From: Chamaelirium japonicum
Taxonomy: Eukaryota; Streptophyta; Magnoliopsida; Liliales; Melanthiaceae
DNA length: 64,000 bases
Assembly (NCBI GenBank): GCA_947650365.1
Contig: OX393550.1
Coordinates: forward strand, 67,139,744-67,203,743
Reading direction: 5' to 3'
The position numbers and the translations under genes were made by a program. The first letter of the stretch is position 1. Each line of letters starts with the position of its first letter. The notes below the pieces were generated by a model that saw only the letters and a list, made by a program, of their open reading frames with translations, did no database searches and was not told the DNA's origin. This document shows, piece after piece, positions 34,810 through 47,200 of the stretch.

Positions 34810-35956
34810 GACCTAAGTGTGTCCCTGTAGAAACCTGTCACCCCATGGCGCCAAGTGGTGCAAGTCACGGGGCCATACCAACTCATCGAGATGGGATCGA
34901 TGGGTTCCCCGACTTACCGATCCGACTCGATCGGGTTGTCTCGATCCATGAGACCCTAGACCGACACCCCATAGTTCCACCCTAGTGGCCATTGGGTCAC
35001 TAGCAATAGCATGCTTGATTTTCTCTAATTTCTCGGCCATCGCGTTTTGATCCGACGTGCCAAAATCCCCCAACTCAAAGCCCATTCAATCTAACTACCG
35101 TACACCCCAAAACTACTCGAACCCATCTGCAGCCAACTCCTTTTAACTCCCGTTTCAACCAACCAGACCAACCATCCCTTTTACTTCACTAGAGCAACAC
35201 ACCACCGGATTGAACACCCTACTCAAACCCACTTCTAACATACCCAACCAAACAAATCCCTTAAACTTTAGCCATCCCCTTCAACCATCCCATTTCAACC
35301 AAACCAAAAGTCTTTAACCAATATCCACTCAACACACACTCTTACTCTCTCTCTCTCTCCAACCCTCCATCCTCATAACTCCATCTATCCCTCCCTCTTA
35401 CGCCATTGACTTCCCCCTTTCACCTTCTCCCGTCCTCTCATATTTGGTCCCCCTCACCCCTAAACCAAGCCCTAGCCCCCTTAGGATTTCTGCACCACCT
35501 TCTTCCTCATGCCACCGGCCACCTCTCCCCCCTTAAATCAGCCCAAACCCTTTCCCCCACCTCAGTCCGTTGAAAAAAAAAAAAAACCAGAGAATAGAAG
35601 AGAGAAACCAGAGAGAAAGAAAAGAAGAGAAAGAGAAAGAGAGAGAGATCGGAGAAGAAAGGGGGATGCGAAGCAGCAGCAAGCGGCGGCGGCGATGAAT
35701 CCCGGCCTCCTCCTCCTTCGCAGTGGTTGCGGCGACCTCGGCAAGCCCTTTCCCCCCATTTTCGGTTAACAGAAGACAGAGAAAGAGAGGAAAAGAGAGA
35801 AGAAAGAGGGAAACCAGAGGACAGAGGAAGAAGTAGAAGGAGAGGAGAGGGAGGCACGTGGTGGCTGCAGCAGCGGCTCTTCCTCCCGGGTGATGGCCTG
35901 ACCCTGCCACTATCTCCTCCTCGGATCGCAGTGCACCAGCAGCGACGGCAACGATC

Positions 35957-36964
35957 TATTCTAATTCATTAGAATGGATCGTGCGAATGAATTAGAATGG
36001 ATCATATGAATGAATTAGAATGGAAACATTCGTACGAATGAATTAGAATAGCTCGTACAAATGAATTAGAATAGATCGTGCGAATGAATTAGAATTGATC
36101 GTACGAATGAATTAGAATGGATATATTCGTACGACTGAATTCGAATAGCTTGTACGAATGAATTTTAAAACATCGTGCGAATGAATTAGAATCGATCATA
36201 CGAATGAATTAGAATAGATACATTCGTACGAATGAATTAGAGTAGCTCATACGAATGAATTAGAATAGATTGTGCGAATGAATTGGAATGGATCGTGCGA
36301 ATGAATTAGAATGGATCGTATGAATGAATTAGAATAGATACATTCGTACGAATGAATTAGAATAGCTCGTACGAATGAATTAGAATAGATCGTGCGAATT
36401 AATTAGAATGGATCGTGCGAATAAATTAGAATGGCTCGTGCGAATGAATTAGAATGGATCGTACGAATGAATTGGAATGGATACATTCATACGAATGAAT
36501 TAGAATGACTCGTACGAATGAATTAGAATGGATCGTATGAATGAATTCGAATGGATCGTGCGAATGAATTAGAATGGATCGTACGAAAGAATTAGAATGG
36601 ATCTTGCGAATGAATTAGAATAGATCGTACGAATGAATTAGAATGGATCGTACGAATGAATTAGAATGGATACATTCATATGAATGAATTAGAATAGCTC
36701 GTACGAATGAATTAGAATAGATCGTACGAATAGATTTGAATAGATCGTGCGAATGAATTAGATTGGATCATACGAATGAATTAGAATGGATCGTGCGAAT
36801 GAATTACAATGGATCGTACGAATGAATTAGAATGGATATATTTATACGAATGAATTAAAAAAGCTCATACGAATGAATTAGAATAGATCGTGCGAATGAA
36901 TTATAATAGATCGTACGAATGAATTAGAATGGATCATGCTAATGAATTAGAATGGATTAGAATA
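35957..36964. repeat. 23-bp tandem array
   Basis: About 42-44 copies of GAATGAATTAGAATGGATCG plus TAC or TGC. Every several units a longer variant with ACATTCGTAC is inserted, which gives a higher-order pattern. Copy-to-copy variation is moderate. CGTACGAATG recurs as a near-palindrome. Confidence 0.95.
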
Positions 36965-39900
36965 GACGCATCCGGACTGGGATCAACCTTTCCGTCGAGT
37001 CCGCAAGACCCCCGGACACCCCCGGTGGTGGGCGAGGCCGACCCGCTTCGTGCCTATCTCCCCCGGTACCCGCCGGCGACATCACCTTCGAGAACCACCA
37101 CCGGAACCACGGTCTCCTCCCCCTCCCGTGAGTCACGGCCACCATTAGGCGGCTTTCCTCTGTACCCCACACTTGTCGGTGGTGCAGGGGAGGCCGGTCG
37201 GCCAACGGGACAGCGCCAGGGTAGAGCAACCCCTCCCCCAATGTCCACTGTTACAGTGAGAAGGAGGAGGGGCACCATTAGAAAATGAGGTAGCTTTTAA
37301 GGGCTTATTAGTAAAATTAAGTTTGAGAAAAATATATATATAAGTTGTGAATGGTCCACTTAAGTGACAGACCCGACCCGACCCGTTTATCCTATGAATC
37401 CTACCCAACTGCTTAGTACATCCGGTCTGCTTCAGACTGTATTGTGAACTCAGTCCGGTTCACTTGAACTAGACCGTTGAACCCGCTGACCTTGGTTGGG
37501 CCGCCATTTCGCTGTCCGGAGTCGGAATTCAGCGAAACTGGCGGCAACAGAACCATTTTGAAAAGACCTACCTGTTTACGGTAGGTTTATTTAGAAAATA
37601 ATTAATTTCCAAAATACCCCTATATGGGACCCGGTGTAATAAATATCTCATCGACCGTAACTTTCAGACGGACTTTGATTATCGTGTAACTGGCAACATC
37701 GGATCCCAAATCCCGAAATATACTTAATAGTACCATTGGAATCCACCAAAATACCTCTAAGATACATCAATCTTACTTGAGCCCTTAGGTTGTGCCCTCT
37801 CTAAAATATAAACCGACTTTCTAGAAATAATTCCTCACACGCTAGACCTAACCTCAATATGAGTTAATTAGGGTTCGATGACCCCTGTGAAATTAAGGTT
37901 TTGACCTAAGTGAAACTAGAGCATCGTTTTGCGTGCCAGTAGGCCGACGTCCGATGACGCAAAATTTCTTGACTCGGCCAACTCGGGCCTAAACCAGTGT
38001 TTTCAGTAGCAAGCAATAATCATGCGTCGTTGTGTGTATACTTGGTAGTTCGTGACCGTGTTGTCCCAGTCAGAGTCGGAGCGGTGGTTGCTAGCAGAAG
38101 TCCGTGCTCATCAACCAAGTGACATCTACTCCCCTTCCCGTGGTCTTTGATAGTGGAAAATAAGAACTATTAGGGTAGGTGTCATCGATACTGCATGTGG
38201 GTCCCGTCGGACATCGCCTCATGTGGTCACGTGGACCCCTTCTTGCATGCGGAGTCGCGAGTCCGGCGACGCATGCTTTAAAAGATTAATAAAATAATCA
38301 TGCTTTAAAATAATAATAATTTTTGCATGGACACCGTAATTAGGTATTCCCTTAAATTAAAGTATAATTTAATTAAATAATGATTATCGGGACCCACCCT
38401 ACTAAAAGGAGTGGCAACCATAATATACTGGTTTTGGGGGAGTGTAGGTTGAATCGCTTTAAGAGTGATGTGACCTTTAGCTGTAGTGCTATTATGGGTT
38501 GCGAGAGCAGTGCGAGAGATCAGGGTTAAAATGTTGCAAATTATTAATCATCGTATGCATTTTTTTTAATTGTCTAAGTATATGTGTAAAAATAATTATT
38601 TACTGTTGGAGCATTTAATACTTTGTTAAAATGGGTGAAATTGAAAAGATTAGGGCCCCGTGCGCGCAAGGGTCGTGAACCACCCTGCACGCACAGCTGA
38701 AGATCAGTAGGCTAAGGGGTTACGGGCAAGGATTGTGGTAAAGCTAATAGGTGGTGCCCTCGAGTAGGGATTGACCTAGCAATTCCTGTCCCAGGGTCAT
38801 TGAAGCCCCCAAGGAAAGCAAGTTGGGCGGTAGAGCTCCACCGTGAAAGACGAAAAACCCCTTATGATCATATGGGTGACTTTTCGGAGTATGCGCGGTG
38901 AGAGAGTTGGCCCTCTATATCGAAATAAAAGGCCATATAGTAATGCCCGACCGGGGGCAGAATGAACAAAATATCCGGGGTTCACATTAGGTTAGATGTT
39001 TTATATGATTGCTAATTAATTATGGAATCTTAATATTGGATTATGGAATTATAGAGCGTGATAAGTTAGATGGTCGTTTTATTTGTTCATTACTACTATA
39101 GAATATTGAATGGATTTTATGTTACACAATCTAGTGACATTAGGTATTGCATGAGAACATAGACTGCTGGTAGGATTAAGACTGCTAAATATAATTTAAT
39201 ATAATTAGATCGGTTGTCTCATATTATTAAAGACTATTAGGATGTCACTAGCCATTAATTTGGCTAATCTTCCAATTTCCTATTGGGGGCTATTCTTTCC
39301 CACGAGTAGACTCCTGCAGGTCTGGAGGTTTAGGTGTTGCAGTGGGAGGCCAGAGGCGGAGTTAGAGTTGTGATAGTGTTCCATCTTCAGTGTATCGTCT
39401 TATAGTTTTTCTTATTGTAGCAATGTAATCGATTGGATTGGAATAAAGATTATTTAGTCTAGCCTGTTTTTGTAATTGTTAGTGGTGATGATCCAACTGA
39501 ATCTTCTAGGTAGGCCTCTCCTCAAGGCCCCAATCCTAGGATAGCTCACTATGAAAATATAAATCTTAAAGTGATCTAATCGACTAGCCTCGTAGTTAGG
39601 ATTCCTAACCCAGTGCTCGAGTGCTAGAGAGTGGGCGATGCTACTTGGCTAGCTGTCAGAGGCTTGAGTCTTATGCTCCCTTAAGAGGGACTTCTGTCAG
39701 CATGTGGGGCACCGGCAGGCCGCACATGCTGAGAGGATAGCCCGGTTGAAGGTCGAGCGTGATCATTTCTTTATCGACAAAAAAAATTTATCTCTCTTTT
39801 AAAATAAAAATATTTTCATAAAAATCAAGTTTTAAAATACCCCTTGTTTCTCCCTCCTCCTCCTTCTTTTTTTAGGAGAGAGCTGCAGTCCTGTGAGAAA

Positions 39901-39996
39901 CCCTAATTAATGTAGTTAGGCGCCCAAACCCTAAATCCCTTGGTTTTTCTTCAACTCACACCCCAGGGATCGATTCCAGATTTCTGGGGCGTGACA
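36965..39996. other. Rest of the 5.55-kb insertion, no gene recognised
   Basis: A GC-rich patch at 36.97-37.28 kb (Pro/Thr/Arg-rich frames) is followed by AT-rich DNA. No known protein domain was found in either strand. Confidence 0.35.
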
Positions 39997-40351
39997 GCTC
40001 CGTCGGCTCGTAGTCCTTGCACTCAGAGATAGGACTTCGAGGATTCCTCAATTCGCAAAGGACAAGGTGCCATCCGACAGCTTCCCTTGCGATTCACGTG
40101 CGGTTCATCATCGTTCCGTTCTCTCCGGATCATAGATCCATAAGGTATGATGATTCTAAACACCTAACTAGATGCATGCATGTCTTTCGTAGATCGTAGT
40201 ATGCCTCCAGGGTGTTCACACATATGCTAAGATCATAGATTTGCATGTAGATTGTTTTATAGAATTAATTATAGTGAAATATACACCGTATGATCTTCGG
40301 ATCTATCTTTTGCTTCCGCTGTGATTCTGATAAGCGGATCCAATTCCAACA
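39997..40351 (+). mobile_element. Copia LTR, second part after the nested insertion
   Basis: Continues the LTR with CTCCGTCGGCTCGTAG and ends CCAATTCCAACA, like the 3' LTR of the element at 16-25.8 kb. Confidence 0.8.
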
Positions 40352-40751
40352 CTGTGCTGTTATTTGGACTGACACTTGAGCACCAGCACTGGGAGGGACG
40401 TGCACTTTCCCCAAGCGCTGAGGAATTTTGTCAGCGAGTTGAGGTGACTGTTGAGGTTGAGCTTGGGATGTGCGATCAACCGACGGGCGACCCCTTGAAT
40501 TAACAGCGAGTTATTGTTCCGGGTGTTGTCTTGTTGCAAACCGATGACTCATTGAGCGAGTCGTTAGATGTTAAACGTCTGGGTGCATGTTGCTTTTGTC
40601 CGGCTGGTCCATTGGTGTCTTCGCCATATAGGTGTAGCGATGGAAACAAACAAATTGCTCGGGCGATCGGTAGCTGTTACCGAAGGATCTGGAAAGCTTG
40701 CAAGTTACAAGTTGTAAGTTGATAGGACGGATCCCACAGATGGCGCCAAAC
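40352..40751 (-). mobile_element. Start of the internal region of a minus-strand gypsy element
   Basis: On the minus strand the LTR at 40752-41478 is followed by GTTTGGCGCCATCTGTGGGA (40732-40751), the same primer-binding-site type as in the element at 46131. About 0.38 kb of internal sequence remains. Fossil. Confidence 0.6.
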
Positions 40752-41478
40752 TGTGGGGGAGGATTTCGTGGCCGTCGTACTTGACCCTCCTCCAACAGTC
40801 GATTGAAGGTTTGACCCTTCGAGATGTGACACGCTTCGAAGCGCTGAGTTGTGACTTGCTAGGCTTTCACACAAGCACTGTAGTGTAGAAAGGTAAAGAA
40901 AGAGATGACATGGGATGTGTTAACGGAGTTCGGCCAAAGCTTAAGTCTCCGTGCGGTAAGACGCAACCTTTGAATCCAATATCTCTGAGTAAACAGAAAA
41001 GCTACTCTCGACAGGTCGAGAAGTGCTTTTTATAAGTAATCAGAGGGTGGAAAAAGGAGTTTGAAAACCAGAAAACTCGAAGAGCTCTAGAAAACAGAAA
41101 GTGGATTTTTTGTCTAGAATTTTGGATCTGGAATCATTTACAGGGTTTGCTATTTATAAGGGTTTGGTTTATCTAGAGAATATTCTAGAAATATTCTCAA
41201 GAATATCCGGGGTTTGGTAAATACCTGGGAGGATTTACCAGACCCCAGATAGTGCAAGTGGGTCCCAAGCAGGGCTGCGGGTCCCATTGTCATACTCGTG
41301 GGTCTCAAGCAGGGCTGCGGATCCTACCGGTGGAATTGTGGGTCCTAGGCAGGGCTGCGAGTCCCACCATTGGGCTCGTGGGCCTCATGCAAGGCTGCGG
41401 GTCCCACCGCTGGACTCGTGGGCTCCAAGCAGGGCTGCGGGTCCCATCGTTAGGCGTTAGCCAAATTTTGCACCCATA
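40752..41478 (-). mobile_element. Gypsy LTR, minus strand
   Basis: Read on the minus strand it begins TATGGGTGCAAAATTTGGC and ends ATCCTCCCCCACA. This closely resembles the ends of the LTRs at 46131 and 55188, so it belongs to a related family. A run of about six 30-33-bp repeats (GGGTCCCAAGCAGGGCTGCG type) lies at 41252-41460. Confidence 0.65.
41252..41460. repeat. Tandem repeat of about 33 bp in the gypsy LTR
   Basis: Units alternate GTGGGTCCCAAGCAGGGCTG and CGGGTCCCACCGTTGGACTC with substitutions. Confidence 0.75.
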
Positions 41479-43015
41479 AAAATAACTACGTGATTAAATA
41501 CAAACAAGTAAACATTTCATAAGATAACAATTAATTTCTCATTTTAAAACCAATATTTGTAAAAGTTAAAATTTTATAAAAATCTATTTTTAAAATTATG
41601 TAAAAAAAATATTTATCTTGTTAATCACATCAACACTTTATATGCATATAAACGATTTATAAATGCTTTGTTCCTGTCAAATTTACTAGTAATCAATATT
41701 CATATGAATAATAACTTTTAGAAATCATGATTGACAGAAAAAGATATTGTCAATCTTATAATCCAAAAGTTAATAATTGATTCTAATAACATATTTTATA
41801 AGATTATTTATCCTAATTCAGAATGATTATAGTAGTAATTTTAGTAAAGTTACTATTCAAATTAAAAAGACATTGTTAAACTGTACGAAGATAATGTTCA
41901 GATCTCAATTGTAAGATATACTTCATCATTTATCAAACTTTTATGTTGAATTGTGAAATAAAACTCTTGTACAACGACAAAATGCACAAAAAGTTACTAT
42001 TTGATATCAGATGGATACTTTTCATATGTACTTTTATTATTTATTTTAAATCTATATATAAGTTATTTTTACGATATCTTTTGTATGTAAAAATGTTGGA
42101 AATATAGTTTCTACTGCATACTGACAAAAAAAAGTCAACCATTACAAGATCAAATATTTTTTTTGAAAAAAATTGCTATTTAATTAATAAAAAAATAACT
42201 ATTCAAATTAGTAGATGAATCATTACAAAATCATTAACCCGTGTTTGTTTTATCTCTTTAAATATATTTAAAAATATATTTAATTATTTAATAATTAAAT
42301 TCATAAAGGAAATACAATAGATCTAAATGTTACAATTCAGTTTTAGAATGTTACTTTTCATCACATCGATATTGTGCATATTTATTTGACCACTATACAA
42401 GATTTTCTCGATGACAAGTACTATTTGTGTGACAAGGAGAGTAGAGTGTAAGTCTACTTTTTCAATGCTTTATGTTTTCTAATTGAAATCGGATTATTAT
42501 GTTGTAATACACTATTGTTAATTATATATAACATGTATATTTGATCATCTATATAATCTGATAGTATAATACTAAAATGGAGTCATTTCTCCCGTGTTGC
42601 GACATTTGATAACTTTTGAAGAGCCAAAATCCTTCTTACGAGTGTGAATGTGGCTCTCTCATAAATCCATTGAAAAACCTACAGTAAAGATGATAAATAC
42701 TCATTCCATGTAATTTAGTAATCATTTGATGTTAATTAAACAAATCATTAGTACTATCTATCTTTCTCTCTCTAACAAATGAATTACACTCCAACGAGTG
42801 ATTCACAATCACTCCAGATTGCACAATTCTTCGGTTGATTGTGATGTCATCTTCACTAAGTGGCACACATCAAGTTCATCCGGGCATTGTCTTGGTTTAT
42901 TACTAGTAAGCTATAATTTTTGTGGCGGGTACAAAGGACAATCGTGATTTGTCTTTGGACTTAAGATTAAAAAGGAGGGTTAAGATGAATGTGATTTATT
43001 TAGGGAGGAGAACGA
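41479..43015. other. AT-rich DNA, nothing recognised
   Basis: Very AT-rich and without long open frames on either strand. It may be degraded transposon sequence or a host intergenic remnant. Confidence 0.4.
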
Positions 43016-43023
43016 CTAAGATT

Positions 43024-43583
43024 AGGGATGGCAACGGGTCGGGTTTGGTATGGGTCGGCCCTATCATGAACATGTCCCGTTATATTTTATCCCGCCCCCT
43101 ACTCCCAAACCCGTGTCAGGTTTTGAGGGCAATTTCCAAACCCGTCCCAATTAGTATTAGGAAGACTCGTGCCCGCTCTGTCCCGTTTATACTTTGCGAA
43201 TTGGGTTGGGTTCACAAAACAACCTATACAAATTTATCAATAATTGAAGATTGATTTAGAATTCGATAAGTATTGTGACTATGCATGCTCTATGAAAAAT
43301 CATTCAGTAAATACTAATTCATGAATAATTGGAAAATCATTTACAATTCAAAAAATAAATGATTTAAGAACTTAATACTGCGAACTCTTGGAGTTATTTA
43401 TATAAGTTATATAATCGGATCGGGGTGGGACGGGACGGGTTGGAGTAAAACTTGAATCCGACCCAAACTCGATCGGGTTTTAAATTTAAATCCCAAACCC
43501 GCCCCAAACCAGTTTTTGAGCATCCCAAACCTGTTTAAATAGGGTCGGGTAACCGGGTAAACACAATTAATTGACACCCTTAG
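43024..43583. mobile_element. hAT-like MITE
   Basis: Begins AGGGATGGCAACGGGTCGGG and ends TTGACACCCTTAG, the typical imperfect inverted ends of plant hAT MITEs. It is flanked by an 8-bp near-repeat (CTAAGATT at 43016 and CTGAGATT at 43584), the target size expected for hAT. The internal CGGGT/ACCCG-rich arms are inverted relative to each other. Confidence 0.65.
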
Positions 43584-44085
43584 CTGAGATTGAATGGACT
43601 TAAGATGAAGGGGTGGGATTGAGGGGAGGAGAAAGCAGACCTGGAAAGAACCAAATTGAAAAAAATAATAATTTATGATGCAATGGAGGCCTTGATGTAT
43701 ATACATCTAATATTTTACTAAATATACCATATGTCCTTAAATATCCTTGCTACCAACAACCTTTGCAATACTGTAGGATTACTCAAAATCAGTTACAAAT
43801 CTTATTTAGGCCTAATAATTTGACAACAATTATTATTTTTTAAAGTTAAAACTAGGTTCTAATAGAAGGGAAAAAAAGCCCAACAAACATATGGGTCAAA
43901 GGCCAAACCAACTATTCAATCCAATCCAAACCGACTTTAATTGGATTGGATTGGATTCCAATCTCAGTTCGATTTGGATCGGATTGGAAATCCTCAAAAC
44001 CGACCAATGTTGGATCGGTTGGGGTTTTGCTTAAATAGGTTGGTTTCGAACCGATGCACACCCCTAGTCCCCCTCCCCCCATTTA

Positions 44086-44297
44086 GGAAAGAATTTTTGC
44101 TACCCGAATGGTTTGCTGCATTTGCTTAAAGCCCAATCGTGGTCTGCCACGTTGTCCAAAAGAAAATTTATATTGGGCATGTGCAGTCCGGTAGCAAGTT
44201 TGGTTCCCATTATGCCCTTACTTGTGGACGACATGACAGATCACAATTGGCCGTAAACAAGAGCAGCAAATAAATTGGGTAGCAAAAAAGTTTTCCC
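44086..44297. mobile_element. Small MITE, 212 bp
   Basis: The left end GGAAAGAATTTTTGCTACCC and the right end GGGTAGCAAAAAAGTTTTCC are imperfect inverses. A related half-copy lies at about 44495-44565. Confidence 0.6.
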
Positions 44298-44694
44298 AAT
44301 TTAATGTTGTATCGAGTAATGTTATTTGAACAAACTAAGGGACAATCACTCTCATGGTGTGGAGTGAGACCCAAGGCTCAGTGCATCGGCATTCGCACCA
44401 TGACCTCACTGTCGGCCCACACCATTGTGGATTGTCCCACATGTTGCCTCTCTGTTTATTCAAATCGCATTAGCTGTTGTACCCGAGTTCGAGAGCATTT
44501 TTCTACCCATTTGGTTTGCTAAACTTGCTTCCATCCCAATTTTTGGCTGCCACGTCGTCCAAAATCTCTCTCTCTCTACCCCTCCCCCTTCAATTTCTGT
44601 CTCTCGGCCGAACCCTCTACCCAATGGATATGTTGTACTTATGGTTCATTCATCGCGTGACGTGTAGACCACTAAATGAGCAAAATGGAGTTGC
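44298..44694. other. Flank of the LINE insertion, no gene recognised
   Basis: Contains a diverged repeat of the MITE-type sequence at 44495-44565; otherwise featureless. Confidence 0.35.
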
Positions 44695-45144
44695 AAGTGT
44701 AGCATACGTGATTGCCCGAGTTTGAGACTAGTTTAATATATAGCCGGAGTCAAAGAAAGAGCGGCGAGGGGCTGATCTGAGCGGCGAGGGGCCAGATCTG
44801 TCCGGCTGTGTCGGCGAGCGGCGTGGGGCGGTCGTCTCCGGCCAGGCCAGATCTGAGCGGCAATCGGCGAGCGGCGAGGCCAGATCTGTCCGGCTCTGCG
44901 GTCCTCTCCGGCTGTGCGGTCTTCTCCGGCCAGGCCAGATCTGTGAGGAAGCTCCGGTCTCCTCCGGCTGTGCGGTCCTCGAGGAAGCTCCGGTCTCCTC
45001 CGGCTGTGCGGTCCTCTCCGGCTTTGCAAGTGCAACAAGCATCAACTTAAAAGGCTGAGATGGGGTGAGAGCGGGCATCGTTAATTGTGAAGGAATTCCC
45101 TTTGGCACTTCACAGAACCAGAGCTCGATCAGGGATCCGGGGAG

Positions 45145-46130
45145 ATGGGTACCCCTGCGGCCTTGACGAATCTCTCGGCGAAGCGGTTGAGGAGAGGGTG
45201 GCCGAGGTCGAGGAGCCAGCTCCGAGGCTCGTCGAGAAGCGTCCGGCTCCCGTTGCTGTCCCCTGATCCAGAGCCCCCTCCAGACGGAGGGAGGGGCGTG
45301 TGTAGGGGGCTTTCGCTTGCGCCTCCTACCCTCTCGGTCCAGGAGGCATCGGTGTTGGCGGCGGGTAGCCATGGCTGCTCCCCCTCACCTCCGATGGTGG
45401 GGAGCAAAGTACCAGAGCCGGACTCCTCTAGACCTTCAAGCCCTATTTCTGAAGATCGGGAGATCCGAGACAGATTTTCCCCACCGGCTGCACCTGGTCT
45501 TGATGGATTCATTGCTGCAGCTCTTGATGCTAAGCCAACGGGAGACAGATATGGTACAGCCGGTTCAGGTTCTGTTGGGAGCTCAGCTACATCTCGCTTG
45601 GCTTCAGGGTTTTCTTTAGCGAGAGATTCAGCAGCGGTAGCGGCTCTGGAAGAGGAGGAGTTCCCACCTCTCCAGTACTCCCAATACAGCCCAAAGATGA
45701 AGGGTCCTGCTGTGATGAAGGGTGGTGAGAAGGAAGTTTGCTGGGGTTCGGGTTCTGGGGTTGATGCACGCCTATTGTTCGAGAAGATGACTCAATCAGG
45801 TGGGAATCTCGAGAATTTGTCTTCCAACAGTGTCAGTCCCCATTCTGACGATAGGAAGCACTCTGGCCATGGCCAGGATCCTGTTCCTTCCAGCGACGCT
45901 GCTTGCAAATTTGCAGGATGCCAGGTGTATGCTGAAATGCCTGAACCAGCCCAGGTTTCAGGTTCTGCAGTTAAGGTTAATCCAACAGGTAGGGTTGGAG
46001 CAGGGAGTCGTAGAATGGGCGTTTGGGAGGGTAATCCAGTGCCCTCTTCGCCTTTGCTTCCCCCGGAGAAGCTTCGGTTGCGTTTCATAGAACCCGGAAT
46101 CTTTGAAGGGCAAAAGGTGGCTATTTGCCC
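45145..46130 (+). CDS. LINE ORF1, N-terminal part (before nested insertion)
   Basis: Opens at the ATG at 45145 and runs 327 codons to the insertion point. The region is rich in Ser, Pro, Gly and charged residues without a clear domain, as in many plant LINE ORF1 N-termini. It ends with FIEPGIFEGQKVAICP, where the LTR element entered. The target repeat TGCCC (46126-46130) falls within the codons for CP. Confidence 0.75.
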
Positions 46131-46751
46131 TGTGGGTGCAAAAATTGTACCGGACCAGATCAGAGCAGCATGGGCTCGCGCAATGGCCCAAATGGGTAAG
46201 CCCGCCTGGGGTCACATGGGCCCACTCTACGAGGCTCGCAGATCAAGCCCTACCCCTTATTGGGCCCGAACAATGGCCCAATAAGGGCCCAGCAAGGAGG
46301 CCCAGAACCAGTGCCACGTCATCATCGCCACGTCATCACTGCCATATCGGGCACGTGCCTACGCTACAAAAGGACCCCCAAGGCATCCAGGAATGGGGTT
46401 GGTCATTCGATCAGAGGAGGAGAGGATCCAGAGCCAGAGCCAGAGCCAGAGCCCTCTATTCTCCCCACCTTGTTCTCTTCTAGTTGCTCCGTGCAACCCC
46501 ACTGTACGAAGCTTCTCTCGGCCTGTCGAGAGAACGCTCACCCTTTGTATTCAAATTATAGTGAAGATCAGGTGGCACCTCTCGCCCGGAGACGTAGGTC
46601 GTAAGGCCGAACTCCGTCACCAATCCTTGTGTCATCGCTCTTTATTCTCTCTATCTATTCTCCCATCTCTCTAACTCTACAAACCATCAAATTCAATCAA
46701 GGCTGTGGGGTGGGATTCTCGATCAAGGCAGCTCGGAAATTTCCCCCCACA
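46131..46751 (+). repeat. 5' LTR of the gag-only element
   Basis: 621 bp, TG...CA ends. Contains four to five tandem copies of CCAGAG at about 46428-46452. Confidence 0.95.
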
Positions 46752-46755
46752 ATCT

Positions 46756-46773
46756 TTGGCGCCGTCTGTGGGA
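46756..46773 (+). other. Primer-binding site of the gag-only element
   Basis: TTGGCGCCGTCTGTGGGA begins 4 bp after the LTR. TGGCGCC-type sites are typical of plant Ty3/gypsy elements; the exact tRNA is not assigned here. Confidence 0.7.
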
Positions 46774-47200
46774 TATCGTTAGAGGTCTTACCTACACCTC
46801 TACCGACTCCTATTCAACTTGCGGTGACGAGCCACAAGTCCTTATCCAAATCAACATCAACGCCATCATCACGCCGACATCAACACGCTCGATGGTGAAG
46901 GCCAGCACTAACCCACCAAAGGCTGGTGCTAAACAAACAAACGATATGCTGATCGAAGAAGAACAAGAAGTCTCGGTTGCAACCAACCGAAAAAATGTTC
47001 GGGAACGACTGGGGCCGCAAGGCAGCCTTCCAGAAGGGCACAGCGATCGGCGAGACCCATCATCCCCGAGGCGTCGGTCCGGCAAAGAACCTGCTATTCA
47101 AGGGAACGAGCCTCAGGCTACATATTAGATCTCGGCTGCTGACTTCCAGCTGTTAAATCTCATCAAGAAGAATGCGGCCCTCGAACAAGAGAGAGACTCC

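Noticed and set aside
35507-35972. Overlapping frames of 86-125 codons on both strands
   Set aside because: Low-complexity A/G-rich DNA inside the 5.55-kb insertion; no domain and equal openness on both strands.
44728-45372. 214-codon minus-strand frame
   Set aside because: It is antisense to the LINE leader and ORF1 and built from the CTCCGG repeats there.
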